From: Actinomadura physcomitrii
GTDB lineage: Bacteria; Actinomycetota; Actinomycetes; Streptosporangiales; Streptosporangiaceae
NCBI RefSeq assembly: GCF_008923205.2
Contig: NZ_WBMS02000029.1
Location: forward strand, 27,842 to 79,568
Direction of reading: 5' to 3'
DNA length: 51,727 bases
A program made the translations under genes and the position numbers. Within the stretch, counting starts at the first letter, position 1, and each line of letters opens with the position of its first letter. The notes under the pieces are model-generated. The model was not told the DNA's origin, searched no databases, and saw nothing but the letters and a program-made list of their open reading frames with translations. Positions 16,710 to 24,150 of this stretch are shown one piece after another.

Positions 16710-17912
16710 ATGACGAAGTCCGGGAACGCGCCCGTCCGGCACGCGACGATGCGCGGGCGCAACCTCGCCGTCGTGCTGGAGCACGTCGCCCGGCACCAGC
16801 CCGTGACCCGGGCCCGGCTCGCCGAGCTGACCGGCTTCACCAAGACCACCGTCTCCAACCTCGTCGGCCTGCTGGAGGGCGCGGGCCTCGTCCGCGACGG
16901 CGCGCCCGTGCACGAGGGGGAGCGCGGCCGGCCCGGCGTCGGCGTCTCGATCGCCGGGGACGGCGCCGCCGGGCTCGGCCTGGAGGTCAACGTCGACTAC
17001 CTCGCCGCCTGCGTGCTGGACCTCGGCAAGCAGGTCCGGTACCGGCACGTCGTCAGCGCCGACAACCGGGGCCGCGCGCCCGCCGACGTCCTCGCCGCGC
17101 TGGCGGCGCTCGCCGGGGAGGCCGTCACCGCCGTCGCGGGCCAGGGCCTCGCGGTCGCCGGCGCCGCCGTCGCGCTGCCCGGCCTGCTCGACCGCGAGCA
17201 CGGCGTCGTCCGGCACGCCCCGAACCTCGGCTGGGCGGACGTCCCCGTCGCGCTGCCGGCCGGCGCCGCGCCGCTGCCGCCCGAGTACGACAACGAGGCG
17301 AACCTCGCCGCGCTCGGCGAGCTGTGGTTCGGCGGCGGCGCGCGGCTCGGCGACTTCGTGCACGTCTCGGGCGAGATCGGGATCGGCGCCGGCATCGTCG
17401 TGGACGGCCGGGTCTTCCGCGGCGCGCACGGCTTCGCCGGCGAGCTCGGCCATCTGGTCGCCGACCCGTCCGGGCCGCCGTGCTCGTGCGGCGGGCGCGG
17501 CTGCCTGGAGCAGATCGCCGGCCAGGAGGCGATGCTGCGCGCCGCCGGGATCCCGCAGGCGCGCGCGGTCACCGGCCCGGACGGCTCGGTGAACGCGCTC
17601 CTCGACCGGCTGAACGCCGGCGACGCCGCCGCGCTCGCCGCGGTGGACCGCGCGGGCCGCGCGCTCGGCGGCGCGCTCGCCTCCGCCGTCAACCTCATCG
17701 ACCCGGACGCGATCGTCCTCGGCGGCGCCTTCTCGTCGCTCGCCGAGTGGATCCGGCCGCCGCTCGAAGGGGTCCTCGCCGCGGGGACCGGGTCGCTGCG
17801 CCGCGGCGTCCCGCACATCGAGGTGTCCGGGCTGGCGGAGGGCGCGGCGGTGCTCGGCGCGGCGGGCCTGGTGATCGAGCGGGTGATCGCCGACCCGGCG
17901 CTGCTGCTCTAG
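16710..17912 (+). CDS. ROK-family transcriptional regulator (XylR-like)
   Basis: 400 residues. An N-terminal winged helix-turn-helix (about 20-75: VTRARLAELTGFTKTTVSNL, then VGLLEGAGLV) precedes a ROK sugar-kinase-like domain. Family features are visible: GEIGIGAGIVVDGRVFRGAHG, the zinc motif GHL ... CSCGGRGCLEQ, and IDPDAIVLGG. The divergent position to xylB-xylA indicates a xylose-responsive repressor. Its TAG stop overlaps the opposing stop of the decayed glycosidase in a shared CTAG at 17909-17912. Confidence 0.93.
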   Translation: MTKSGNAPVRHATMRGRNLAVVLEHVARHQPVTRARLAELTGFTKTTVSNLVGLLEGAGLVRDGAPVHEGERGRPGVGVSIAGDGAAGLGLEVNVDYLAACVLDLGKQVRYRHVVSADNRGRAPADVLAALAALAGEAVTAVAGQGLAVAGAAVALPGLLDREHGVVRHAPNLGWADVPVALPAGAAPLPPEYDNEANLAALGELWFGGGARLGDFVHVSGEIGIGAGIVVDGRVFRGAHGFAGELGHLVADPSGPPCSCGGRGCLEQIAGQEAMLRAAGIPQARAVTGPDGSVNALLDRLNAGDAAALAAVDRAGRALGGALASAVNLIDPDAIVLGGAFSSLAEWIRPPLEGVLAAGTGSLRRGVPHIEVSGLAEGAAVLGAAGLVIERVIADPALLL

Positions 17913-18118
17913 AGCGGGACGTACCCGAACCAGCCGAAGTCGGCGTGGTTCGTGCTCGGCCGGCCGTTGGACGTGGCGTAAAGGCCGACGAGGACACCGG
18001 TGAAACCGCCCGCGACCTGGCTGGTCAGGAAGTCGCCGTCGATGGGGTCGCCCAGCGGCTCCCAATGCCCCGGACGCGGGGCGTACGACGCCCGGTACCA
18101 GCGGCCGTGGGCCTCGAA
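17909..18118 (-). pseudogene. C-terminal fragment of GH43-like glycosidase
   Basis: About 69 residues on the minus strand, starting FEAHGRWYRASYAPRPGHWE and continuing to QVAGGFTGVLVGLYATSNGR with a normal TAG stop. The sequence resembles the C-terminal beta-sandwich of GH43-type beta-xylosidases or arabinosidases. The catalytic propeller is absent: at about 18119 the sequence switches into the tail of a GH3 fragment. It is a deletion remnant. Confidence 0.6.
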
Positions 18119-18790
18119 ACCAGGACGCGGGCGGCGGCGCGGTCGAGCAGCTCCTCGGGGACGGCGCCGCGCCGCACCTCCTCGATCAGCGGCGCGCCGT
18201 AGCAGCGGACGGTCGGCAGCTCCATGTCCACGCCGGCGCACTCCTCCGTCCGGCCCCAGCGCGGGTCGCGGACGACGTCCAGCACCGGCGCGAGGCCCTG
18301 GTGGACGCCCGACGCCCGCATGGCCGAGCCGATCGCGGCGGCCATCTCCTCGACCAGCCCGGGGTCGAACGTCGCGCCCCACGCGGGCGGGCTCGGGAAG
18401 ATGGTCGCGCCCCACGTCATGAAGCCGTTGAGGCACTCCTCGTGCGCGATAGCCGGGATGCCGAACCGGTTGCCGGCGGCGACGCGGCGCTGCAGGTCGC
18501 GCCGCGCCCTCGGCCGCCGGGACGGGCGCCGTCCCGAACACGCGGGTGAGCTGCCCGATGCCGTGGCCGACCACCTCGTCCAGGGACGGCGCGGTCTCGT
18601 GCGAGTCGTCCTCCATCGGGGCGACGGGCGCGCCGGGCTCGGCGGGCATCGCCCAGAAGCCGGCGAGCTGCCCCGCCTTCTCCTCCGGCGTCATGCGGGC
18701 CGGCAGGTCGGCGACCCGCGCGGCGGCCGGCAGCGCGCGGTCCCGCCACGGTTCGCGGGCCGCGCGCGCGGCCGGGGCGGCTTCGGTCAT
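18119..18790 (-). pseudogene. Decayed GH3 beta-glycosidase
   Basis: The N-terminus is intact: ATG at 18790 with CGGAGGAACG upstream, then MTPEEKAGQLAGFW. A one-base frameshift near 18505-18512 moves the reading to RRDLQRRVAAGNRFGIPAIA, then HEECLNGFMTWGATIFP and LDVVRDPRWGRTEE. There (about 18240) an in-frame deletion joins directly to AGVDMELPTVRCYGAPLIEE, removing roughly half of the catalytic domain, and the frame finally runs into the GH43-like fragment. The start overlaps the LacI-fragment stop (ATGA), so the original operon was lacI then GH3. Confidence 0.75.
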
Positions 18791-18915
18791 CGTTCCTCCG
18801 TGTGGGCCGGCGGGGCGGTGGACGCGCGGACGCGCAGGTCGGTGGCCGGCTCCACGCGCGGGGTCAGCGGCGGGCGGCCGTTCAGCAGCTGCAGCAGGGT
18901 GCGGGCGGCGACGCG
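18787..18915 (-). pseudogene. C-terminal fragment of a LacI-family regulator
   Basis: About 42 residues: RVAARTLLQLLNGRPPLTPR followed by VEPATDLRVRASTAPP, the usual end of an actinobacterial LacI-type repressor, with stop at 18787. DNA-binding and sugar-binding domains are missing. The fragment ends at about 18915, where a permease fragment on the opposite strand begins at once. The ancestral divergent pair, with everything between, therefore seems to have been deleted. Confidence 0.65.
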
Positions 18916-19250
18916 CCTGATGTTCCCGCCCGCGGTGGCGGTGCTGCCGCTGTTCGTCCTGCTGCGCTCGTTCGGGCTGCTCGACAACCCGCTCGGGGTG
19001 ATCCTGCCGCAGGCCGCGTTCGCGCTGCCGATGACGCTCATCATCCTGCGGTCGTTCTTCCGGACGATCCCCGGCGAGCTGGAGGAGGCCGCCGTCATCG
19101 ACGGCTGCGGCCGGTCCGGGTTCTTCTGGCGGATCCTGCTGCCGATGGCGCGGCCCGCGCTCGGCAGCGATGATCCCCGCGATCGCGTTCTACTCCGTCG
19201 CAGAGCGGCAGCTGATCGGCGGGCTGACCGCCGGCGCGACGAAGGGGTGA
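18916..19250 (+). pseudogene. Fragments of a MalG-type sugar ABC permease
   Basis: From 18920 the frame reads MFPPAVAVLPLFVLLRSFGL, ILPQAAFALPMTLIILRSFF and the EAA-loop segment ELEEAAVIDGCGRSGFFWRI up to MARPALG. It then jumps at about 19168 to MIPAIAFYSVAERQLIGGLT-AGATKG and a stop at 19250 in another frame, which is the normal C-terminus of this family. About 60 residues between, and the whole N-terminal half, are missing. No substrate-binding protein or partner permease remains. Confidence 0.75.
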
Positions 19251-19263
19251 CCGATCGCCCGGC

Positions 19264-20058
19264 TCACTCCGCGAAGGTCGCCAGCGCCTTGGCGAACAGG
19301 CCGGGGTCGTCCGCCATCGCCATGTGCCCCTGCCCGGGCAGCTCGACGACCTCGGCGCCGGGGACGATCCGGGCGAGCGCGTCCGCCGTCGCCCGCTGGT
19401 ACGGCGGGCTCGTCTCGCCGACCAGCAGCCGCACCGGCACGCCGATCCCCGCGAACCGGGAGCAGCCCTCGATCCGCGGCACGCTCCCGCTCTCCCGGAC
19501 GAGCGGCGGCGCGTTGCCCAGGCAGGCCGCCCAGAACCGGCGCGCGCCGCGCAGCGCGTCGACCTGCCGCCGCGACAGGCCCATCAGGTCGCGGAAGACC
19601 GCCGCGAGAAGCCGGTCGTGGTCGCCCTCGTCCGCGATCTCGCGGAGCCGCGCCAGTGCCTCGGGGGAGGCGGCCTCGTGCCAGGGCGTCGTGATCGGCG
19701 GCTCGTACAGGACGAGCCGCGCGATCGCGTCCGTCGCCGCGGCCGCGTGCAGGGAGCACAGCGCGCCGTAGGAGTGGCCGACGAGGAACACGTCGCCTCC
19801 GGCCGCCTCGGCGACGGCCGCGATGTCCTCGCCTTCGCGCTCGATGGCGTACGGGCCGCCCTCCCGGGCGCTGAGGCCGCGGCCCCGGCGGTCCAGCGCG
19901 TGGACGGTGAACCGCTCGGCGAGCCGCGGCAGCACGGGGGCCCAGCAGCGGCGGTCGGCGGCCGCGCCGTGCACGAGGACCAGCGGCGGGCCCGCCCCGG
20001 CCGTCTCGTACCCGACGATCGTCCCGTCCCTGGACTCGGCGAAACCGGTCTCGGTCAC
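19264..20058 (-). CDS. Alpha/beta hydrolase
   Basis: 264 residues from a GTG at 20058; an in-frame ATG at 20103, back to back with the dinB ATG, would add 15 residues and could be used from a leaderless transcript. The fold is clear: oxyanion segment VLVHGAAADRR, nucleophile elbow VGHSYGAL (Ser), an acidic residue after RLLVGET, and the catalytic His in PGQGHMAM. It resembles small soluble esterases/lyases of the AB-hydrolase-1 group. The substrate is unknown. Divergent from dinB, with the LexA box in the shared promoter, so it may also respond to DNA damage. Confidence 0.85.
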   Translation of the reverse strand: MTETGFAESRDGTIVGYETAGAGPPLVLVHGAAADRRCWAPVLPRLAERFTVHALDRRGRGLSAREGGPYAIEREGEDIAAVAEAAGGDVFLVGHSYGALCSLHAAAATDAIARLVLYEPPITTPWHEAASPEALARLREIADEGDHDRLLAAVFRDLMGLSRRQVDALRGARRFWAACLGNAPPLVRESGSVPRIEGCSRFAGIGVPVRLLVGETSPPYQRATADALARIVPGAEVVELPGQGHMAMADDPGLFAKALATFAE

Positions 20059-20096
20059 GCGGGGGAGCGTACCTGCCCAGGTCGGGAACCGATATG

Positions 20097-20110
20097 CGAA
20101 CATATGTTCG
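20097..20110. promoter_or_regulatory. LexA (SOS) box overlapping the dinB start
   Basis: CGAACATATGTTCG is a perfect 14-bp palindrome that matches the CGAAC-N4-GTTCG core of actinobacterial LexA boxes. It covers the dinB ATG at 20104. GATATG at 20091-20096 could be the -10 element, which would place transcription start at about 20103-20104, i.e. a leaderless dinB mRNA shut by LexA sitting on the start point. Confidence 0.8.
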
Positions 20111-21306
20111 TGTCCCGTGCCGCCACGATCCTGCACGCCGACCTGGACGCCTTCTACGCGTCGGTCGAGCAGCGCGACGACCCCGCGCTGCGCGGGCGGC
20201 CGGTGATCGTCGGCGGGGGCGTGGTGCTGGCGGCCAGCTACGAGGCCAAGGCGCACGGCGTCCGCACCGCGATGAGCGGCGGGCAGGCGCGGCGGCTGTG
20301 CCCGGGCGCCGTCGTCGTCCGGCCCCGGATGGACGCCTACGCCGCGGCGAGCAGGGCGGTGTTCGCGCTGTTCCGCGCCACGACGCCGCTCGTCGAGGGC
20401 CTGTCGATCGACGAGGCGTTCCTCGACGTGGACGGGCTGCGCCGCATCTCCGGCACCCCCGCCGCGATCGCGGCCGGGCTGCGGCGCCGGGTCGCCGAGG
20501 AGATCGGGCTGCCGATCACCATCGGCGTGGCGCGCACCAAGTTCCTGGCGAAGGTGGCCAGCGGCGTCGCCAAGCCCGACGGGCTGCTCGTCGTCCCGCC
20601 CGACGGCGAGCTGGACTTCCTGCGCCCGCTGCCGGTGCGGCGGCTCTGGGGCGTCGGCCCGGCGACCGCCGCCAAGCTCGCCGGCTACGGCGTCGCCACG
20701 GTCGGCGACGTCGCCGACATGCCGGAGGCCGCGCTGGTGTCCCTGCTCGGCCCCGGCCCCGGGCGGCACCTGCACGCGCTGGCCCGCAACCGGGACCCGC
20801 GGCCCGTCCGCACCGGGGTCCGCCGCCGGTCGATGGGCGCGCAGCGCGCGCTCGGCCGCCGGCCCCGGCCGCCCGAGGAACTGGACGCCGTCCTCGTCGG
20901 CCTCGTCGACCGGCTCGCGGGACGGCTGCGCGGCGCGCACCGGGTGTGCCGGACGGTCACGCTGCGGCTGCGGTTCGGCGACTACGCGCGCGCCTCCCGC
21001 TCGCACACGCTGCCGCAGGCGACGGCCGAGACGTCCGCGCTGCTGGACGCGGCGCGCAGGCTGCTCGGCGGTGCCGCCCCGCTGATCGCCGAGCGGGGGC
21101 TGACCCTGATCGGGGTGTCGTTCGGCTCCCTGCACGACGACCGGGTCGTGCAGCTCGCGCTCCCGTTCGACGCCGGCGAGGCCGCGGACGCCGCCGTCGA
21201 CGGCGTCCGCGGCCGGTTCGGGTCGTCCGCGATCACCCGCGCGGTGCTGCTCGGCCGCGACCCCGGCATCGCGGTGCCGACGCTGCCCGACGAGCCGTCC
21301 GGCTAG
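20104..21306 (+). CDS. dinB: DNA polymerase IV (Y-family translesion polymerase)
   Basis: 400 residues. Catalytic acids are in HADLDAFYASVEQ and SIDEAFLD; the YEAK segment (SYEAKAHGVRTAM), the helix-hairpin-helix (WGVGPATAAKLAGYGVATVG) and the little-finger domain are present. Near the C-terminus VQLALPFD contains QLALPF, a classic beta-clamp binding motif. It copies damaged DNA with low fidelity. The ATG at 20104 lies inside a LexA box; a GTG at 20110 is an alternative. The stop codon TAG is also the first three bases of the adjoining insertion-sequence inverted repeat. Confidence 0.95.
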   Translation: MFVSRAATILHADLDAFYASVEQRDDPALRGRPVIVGGGVVLAASYEAKAHGVRTAMSGGQARRLCPGAVVVRPRMDAYAAASRAVFALFRATTPLVEGLSIDEAFLDVDGLRRISGTPAAIAAGLRRRVAEEIGLPITIGVARTKFLAKVASGVAKPDGLLVVPPDGELDFLRPLPVRRLWGVGPATAAKLAGYGVATVGDVADMPEAALVSLLGPGPGRHLHALARNRDPRPVRTGVRRRSMGAQRALGRRPRPPEELDAVLVGLVDRLAGRLRGAHRVCRTVTLRLRFGDYARASRSHTLPQATAETSALLDAARRLLGGAAPLIAERGLTLIGVSFGSLHDDRVVQLALPFDAGEAADAAVDGVRGRFGSSAITRAVLLGRDPGIAVPTLPDEPSG

Positions 21307-21323
21307 ATCGTTGATGGGGGTTT
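21304..21323 (+). repeat. IS left terminal inverted repeat
   Basis: TAGATCGTTGATGGGGGTTT, one mismatch to the right end. Its first three bases serve as the dinB stop codon. Confidence 0.85.
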
Positions 21324-21368
21324 GCTGAACCGGGGGCGGGCGTGACGAAGGGCGCCCATGATCAGTGT

Positions 21369-22268
21369 GTGAAGACAAACCTGGACGCCCTTCTGACCGC
21401 ACTCTATGTCCATCTGGACGACCATGTCCTGCCGTCGGCGGACCGGCCGCGGCGACGCGGGCCGCAGCGGGTGCTCAATGACGCCGAGCTGGTGTGTGTC
21501 GCCGTGGCCCAGGTCCTGCTCGGCTGCGATTCCGAGCGGCGGTGGCTGCGGACGGCGCCCGGCAGGGTCGGGCACCTGTTCCCGCGGCTGCCCGGCCAAT
21601 CGGAGTACAACCGGCACCTGCGCGATGCGGCCCCGGCGTTGTTCGCCGCCGCGATGTGGCTCGTGCGCCGGGTTCCGTCCTGGCAGGACCGGCTGCGGCT
21701 GATGGACGGCACCCCGCTGCGCTGCGGCGCCTCGCGCACCACCGTGAACCGCTCGGCCCTGGGCGAGATCGCCGGCTACGGCATGGACAAGTCCCACCAC
21801 GCCTTCTACTGGGGCGCCAAGCTGATGCTGATCACCACCGCCGAGGGGGCGGTGTGCGCCTTCAGCCTGGCCCACCCCAAGGAACTGGACGAACGCAAGC
21901 AGGCGGTGCACCTGCTGCACGTCCGGCCGCCCGCGCCGGGACCGTGCCCGATCGTGTGCGACAAGGGATCCGCCGGGGCCGGGGTGGAGAAGGCCGCCGC
22001 CGACCTGGGCCATGTCCTGATCCGCCCCGTCCGCCAAGACGAGCCCGACCCGCAGGTCGCGGTCTTCCCCGCCTGGCTGCGCCAGCGCATCGAAGCGGTC
22101 ATCTGGACGCTGAAGAATCAGCTCGGGCTGGAACGCCATGCCGCCCGCACCACCGAGGGCTTGTGGACGCGCCTGTGCCAGCGCATCTGCGCGCTCAACG
22201 CCGCCATCTGGCACAACTGGCTGACCGACGCCCCGGTCAAACGGTCACTGATCGCCTACGACCACTGA
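21369..22268 (+). CDS. IS982-family transposase
   Basis: 299 residues from a GTG (protein begins VKTNLDALLTALYVHLDD, the usual IS982 start); an ATG at 21342 is possible. DDE catalytic residues are visible: Asp in LRLMDGTPLRC, Asp in PIVCDKGSAG, Glu in RQRIEAVIWTLKNQLGLE. The C-terminal WTRLCQRICALNAAIWHNW is typical of the family. Uninterrupted and full length, so possibly active. It catalyses cut-and-paste movement of the element. Confidence 0.9.
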   Translation: MKTNLDALLTALYVHLDDHVLPSADRPRRRGPQRVLNDAELVCVAVAQVLLGCDSERRWLRTAPGRVGHLFPRLPGQSEYNRHLRDAAPALFAAAMWLVRRVPSWQDRLRLMDGTPLRCGASRTTVNRSALGEIAGYGMDKSHHAFYWGAKLMLITTAEGAVCAFSLAHPKELDERKQAVHLLHVRPPAPGPCPIVCDKGSAGAGVEKAAADLGHVLIRPVRQDEPDPQVAVFPAWLRQRIEAVIWTLKNQLGLERHAARTTEGLWTRLCQRICALNAAIWHNWLTDAPVKRSLIAYDH

Positions 22269-22279
22269 CCGCAGTCCCG

Positions 22280-22299
22280 AAACTCCCATCAACGATCTA
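22280..22299 (-). repeat. IS right terminal inverted repeat
   Basis: Reverse complement reads TAGATCGTTGATGGGAGTTT, differing from the left end at one base. Confidence 0.85.
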
Positions 22300-22401
22300 G
22301 CGGGCTTCGGAAGCTCCGCTGCACGGACGCGGTGCGTCCCTGTACGAGCACGGCGCGTCCCATGAGACGATCGTTCTCCCCGGGACGAAGCGGAGTGTGC
22401 G

Positions 22402-23211
22402 ATGGCCGAGGAGAGGTGGTCCCCCGCGGACGTCGATCTGACGACGCCCAACACCGCACGGATCTACGACTACCTGCTCGGCGGCAAGGACAACTACGCC
22501 GCCGACCGGGAGGTGGCCGAGCAGCTGCTGGCCGTCATCCCGGAGGCGCGCGCGGCGGCCAGGGCGAACCACGCCTTCATCGGGCGCGCCGTCCGGCACC
22601 TCGCCCGGCAGGGCGTCCGGCAGTTCATCGACGTCGGCAGCAAGCTGCCCGCCGCCGGCAACGTGCACGAGGTCGCGGCCCGGGTCGCCCCGGACGCGAC
22701 CGTCGTGTTCGCCGACGCCGACCCCGTCGTGCTGGTGCACGCGCGGGCGCTGCTGGCCGGCACGGACCGGACGGCGGTCGTGCGGTGCGACCTCGCGCGT
22801 CCCGAGTCGCTCGCCGACGACCCGGACGTCCGCGAGCACATCGACTTCACCGAGCCGGTGGCGATCGTGCTCGACCGCGTCCTGCACTTCATCGGCGACG
22901 CCGCCGACGCCCGCCGGTCCGCCGCGCGGCTGCACGACGCGCTGCCGCCCGGCGGGCACGTCGTGTTCACGCACATCACCCAGGACCCGCAGCCGGAGTC
23001 GAGCGGCGAGGTCGGGCAGGTGTTCAAGCCGACCAGCGGGCACTTCTGGGGCCGCACCCGCGCCGAGATCGAGTCGATCGTCGAGGTGTTCGACCTGCTC
23101 GACCCGGGCCTCACCTACACCCCGCTGTGGCGGCCCGACCCCGGGGCCGAGGACGTCGCGCACCCCGAGCGGACGTTCACGCTCGCGGGCGTCGGCCGCC
23201 GCCGCACCTGA
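22402..23211 (+). CDS. SAM-dependent methyltransferase, DUF574 family
   Basis: 269 residues, the usual length for this actinobacteria-restricted family (PF04672). Hallmarks are the N-terminal PNTARIYDYLLGGKDNYAAD, the SAM-binding strand FIDVGSKLPAAGNVHEVA and the acidic VVFADADPVVLVHARALL, with VLDRVLHFI later. These proteins are numerous in Streptomyces and relatives; their methyl acceptors are largely unknown. GAAGCGGAGTG upstream supplies a ribosome site. It stands alone between the IS element and the convergent lactonase gene. Confidence 0.93.
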   Translation: MAEERWSPADVDLTTPNTARIYDYLLGGKDNYAADREVAEQLLAVIPEARAAARANHAFIGRAVRHLARQGVRQFIDVGSKLPAAGNVHEVAARVAPDATVVFADADPVVLVHARALLAGTDRTAVVRCDLARPESLADDPDVREHIDFTEPVAIVLDRVLHFIGDAADARRSAARLHDALPPGGHVVFTHITQDPQPESSGEVGQVFKPTSGHFWGRTRAEIESIVEVFDLLDPGLTYTPLWRPDPGAEDVAHPERTFTLAGVGRRRT

Positions 23212-23226
23212 CCCGCGGCCCGCGGG
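23212..23226. terminator. Short palindrome between convergent genes
   Basis: CCCGCGG-C-CCGCGGG is a perfect 15-base palindrome that starts at the methyltransferase stop and ends just before the lactonase stop. As RNA it can form a 5-pair stem with loop GGCCC, a modest bidirectional terminator. Confidence 0.45.
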
Positions 23227-23232
23227 GCGGGG

Positions 23233-24075
23233 TCAGGCGGCGAACGCGGGCGAGGGCAGGCCCTGTCCCGCGCCGGGCACGACGAACAGGGATCCGCCGT
23301 GGGGGTCGTCCTTCGGCGCGCCCACGGTCGCGGTCGTGATGTAGAGGTCGCGGAGGTCCGGGCCGCCGAACGCGCAGGCGGTGGTCTGCGCGGCGGGCAC
23401 CTCGACGGTCCGGTCGAGGTCGCCGCCGGGCGTGTAGCACAGGACGCGCCCGCCGCCCCACAGCGCCACCCAGATCCGGCCCTCGGCGTCGGCGGTCAGC
23501 CCGTCGGGCAGGCCGGGGACGGAGACGAACGCGCGGCGGCGGGCGGCGCCCTCCTCGGGGCTGAAGTCGAAGACGTCGATGCGGCGCGTGGGCGTGTCCG
23601 CGTAGTACATCAGGCGTCCGTCGGGGCTCCAGGCGATCCCGTTGCTGACGGTTACGTCGTCGAGCACCGTGGTCGTCCCGCCGTCCGGGGTGACGCGGCG
23701 CAGCCGGCCGCCGCCCGGCGCCTCGTCGTAGCGCATGGTCCCGGCCCAGAGCGCGCCGTCCGGGCCGACGGCGGCGTCGTTGCCGCGGCAGCCGGGGACG
23801 GGATGCTCGGCCAGCCAGCGGAACGCGCCGTCGGCGTCGTACAGCCCGACGCCGTCGCGGAGGTTGACGACCAGCCCGCCGCCCGCGCGGGGCCTGGCCG
23901 CGCCCACGTGCTGGGCCGTGTGGCGGACGGTGTCGGCGCCGGTGGCCGGGTCGTAGGCGTGCACCTCGTTGCCGAGGATGTCGACCCAGAGCAGCACTCC
24001 GGCGGCGGCGTGCCAGCCGGGCCCCTCACCGAGCCGGACGCGGGACGGCAGGGCGATCTCGATGCGGTGTTCCAT
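23233..24075 (-). CDS. SMP-30/gluconolactonase-type sugar lactonase
   Basis: 280 residues, six-bladed propeller family. Metal-binding residues typical of SMP-30 enzymes are visible: Glu in RLGEGPGW, Asn in TVSNGIAWSPDG and Asp in MYYADTPTRRIDVF, with WVALWGGGRVLCYTPGG near the end. The ATG at 24075 has GAGGATC upstream. It should open an aldonolactone to the free aldonic acid. It lies 75 bases after the mutarotase gene, same strand, at the end of the sugar locus, which points to lactones produced by the dehydrogenase encoded upstream. Confidence 0.88.
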   Translation of the reverse strand: MEHRIEIALPSRVRLGEGPGWHAAAGVLLWVDILGNEVHAYDPATGADTVRHTAQHVGAARPRAGGGLVVNLRDGVGLYDADGAFRWLAEHPVPGCRGNDAAVGPDGALWAGTMRYDEAPGGGRLRRVTPDGGTTTVLDDVTVSNGIAWSPDGRLMYYADTPTRRIDVFDFSPEEGAARRRAFVSVPGLPDGLTADAEGRIWVALWGGGRVLCYTPGGDLDRTVEVPAAQTTACAFGGPDLRDLYITTATVGAPKDDPHGGSLFVVPGAGQGLPSPAFAA

Positions 24076-24150
24076 GGGGGATCCTCGGTCGGCCCGGGCG
24101 GCCGGGGCGGGCACCGGCGCCACGCCGGCCGGTGCCCGCCCCGGCGCGGG

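Larger units (their letters stand above)
21304..22299 (+). mobile_element. IS982-like insertion sequence
   Basis: A 996-bp element bounded by inverted repeats: TAGATCGTTGATGGGGGTTT at 21304-21323 and, in inverse orientation at 22280-22299, TAGATCGTTGATGGGAGTTT (19 of 20 identical). The symmetry extends two bases further on each side (GC...GC), and CTAG at both ends may be the target duplication; because CTAG is palindromic, the boundary is ambiguous. It holds one transposase gene and looks intact. It sits exactly at the dinB stop codon. Confidence 0.85.

Noticed and set aside
14064..18065. A 1333-residue open frame on the minus strand
   Set aside because: It is the xylose isomerase frame running open through the antisense or out-of-frame side of xylB and the ROK gene. 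Upstream of 15221 the translation is Arg/Gly/Ala-rich shadow sequence.
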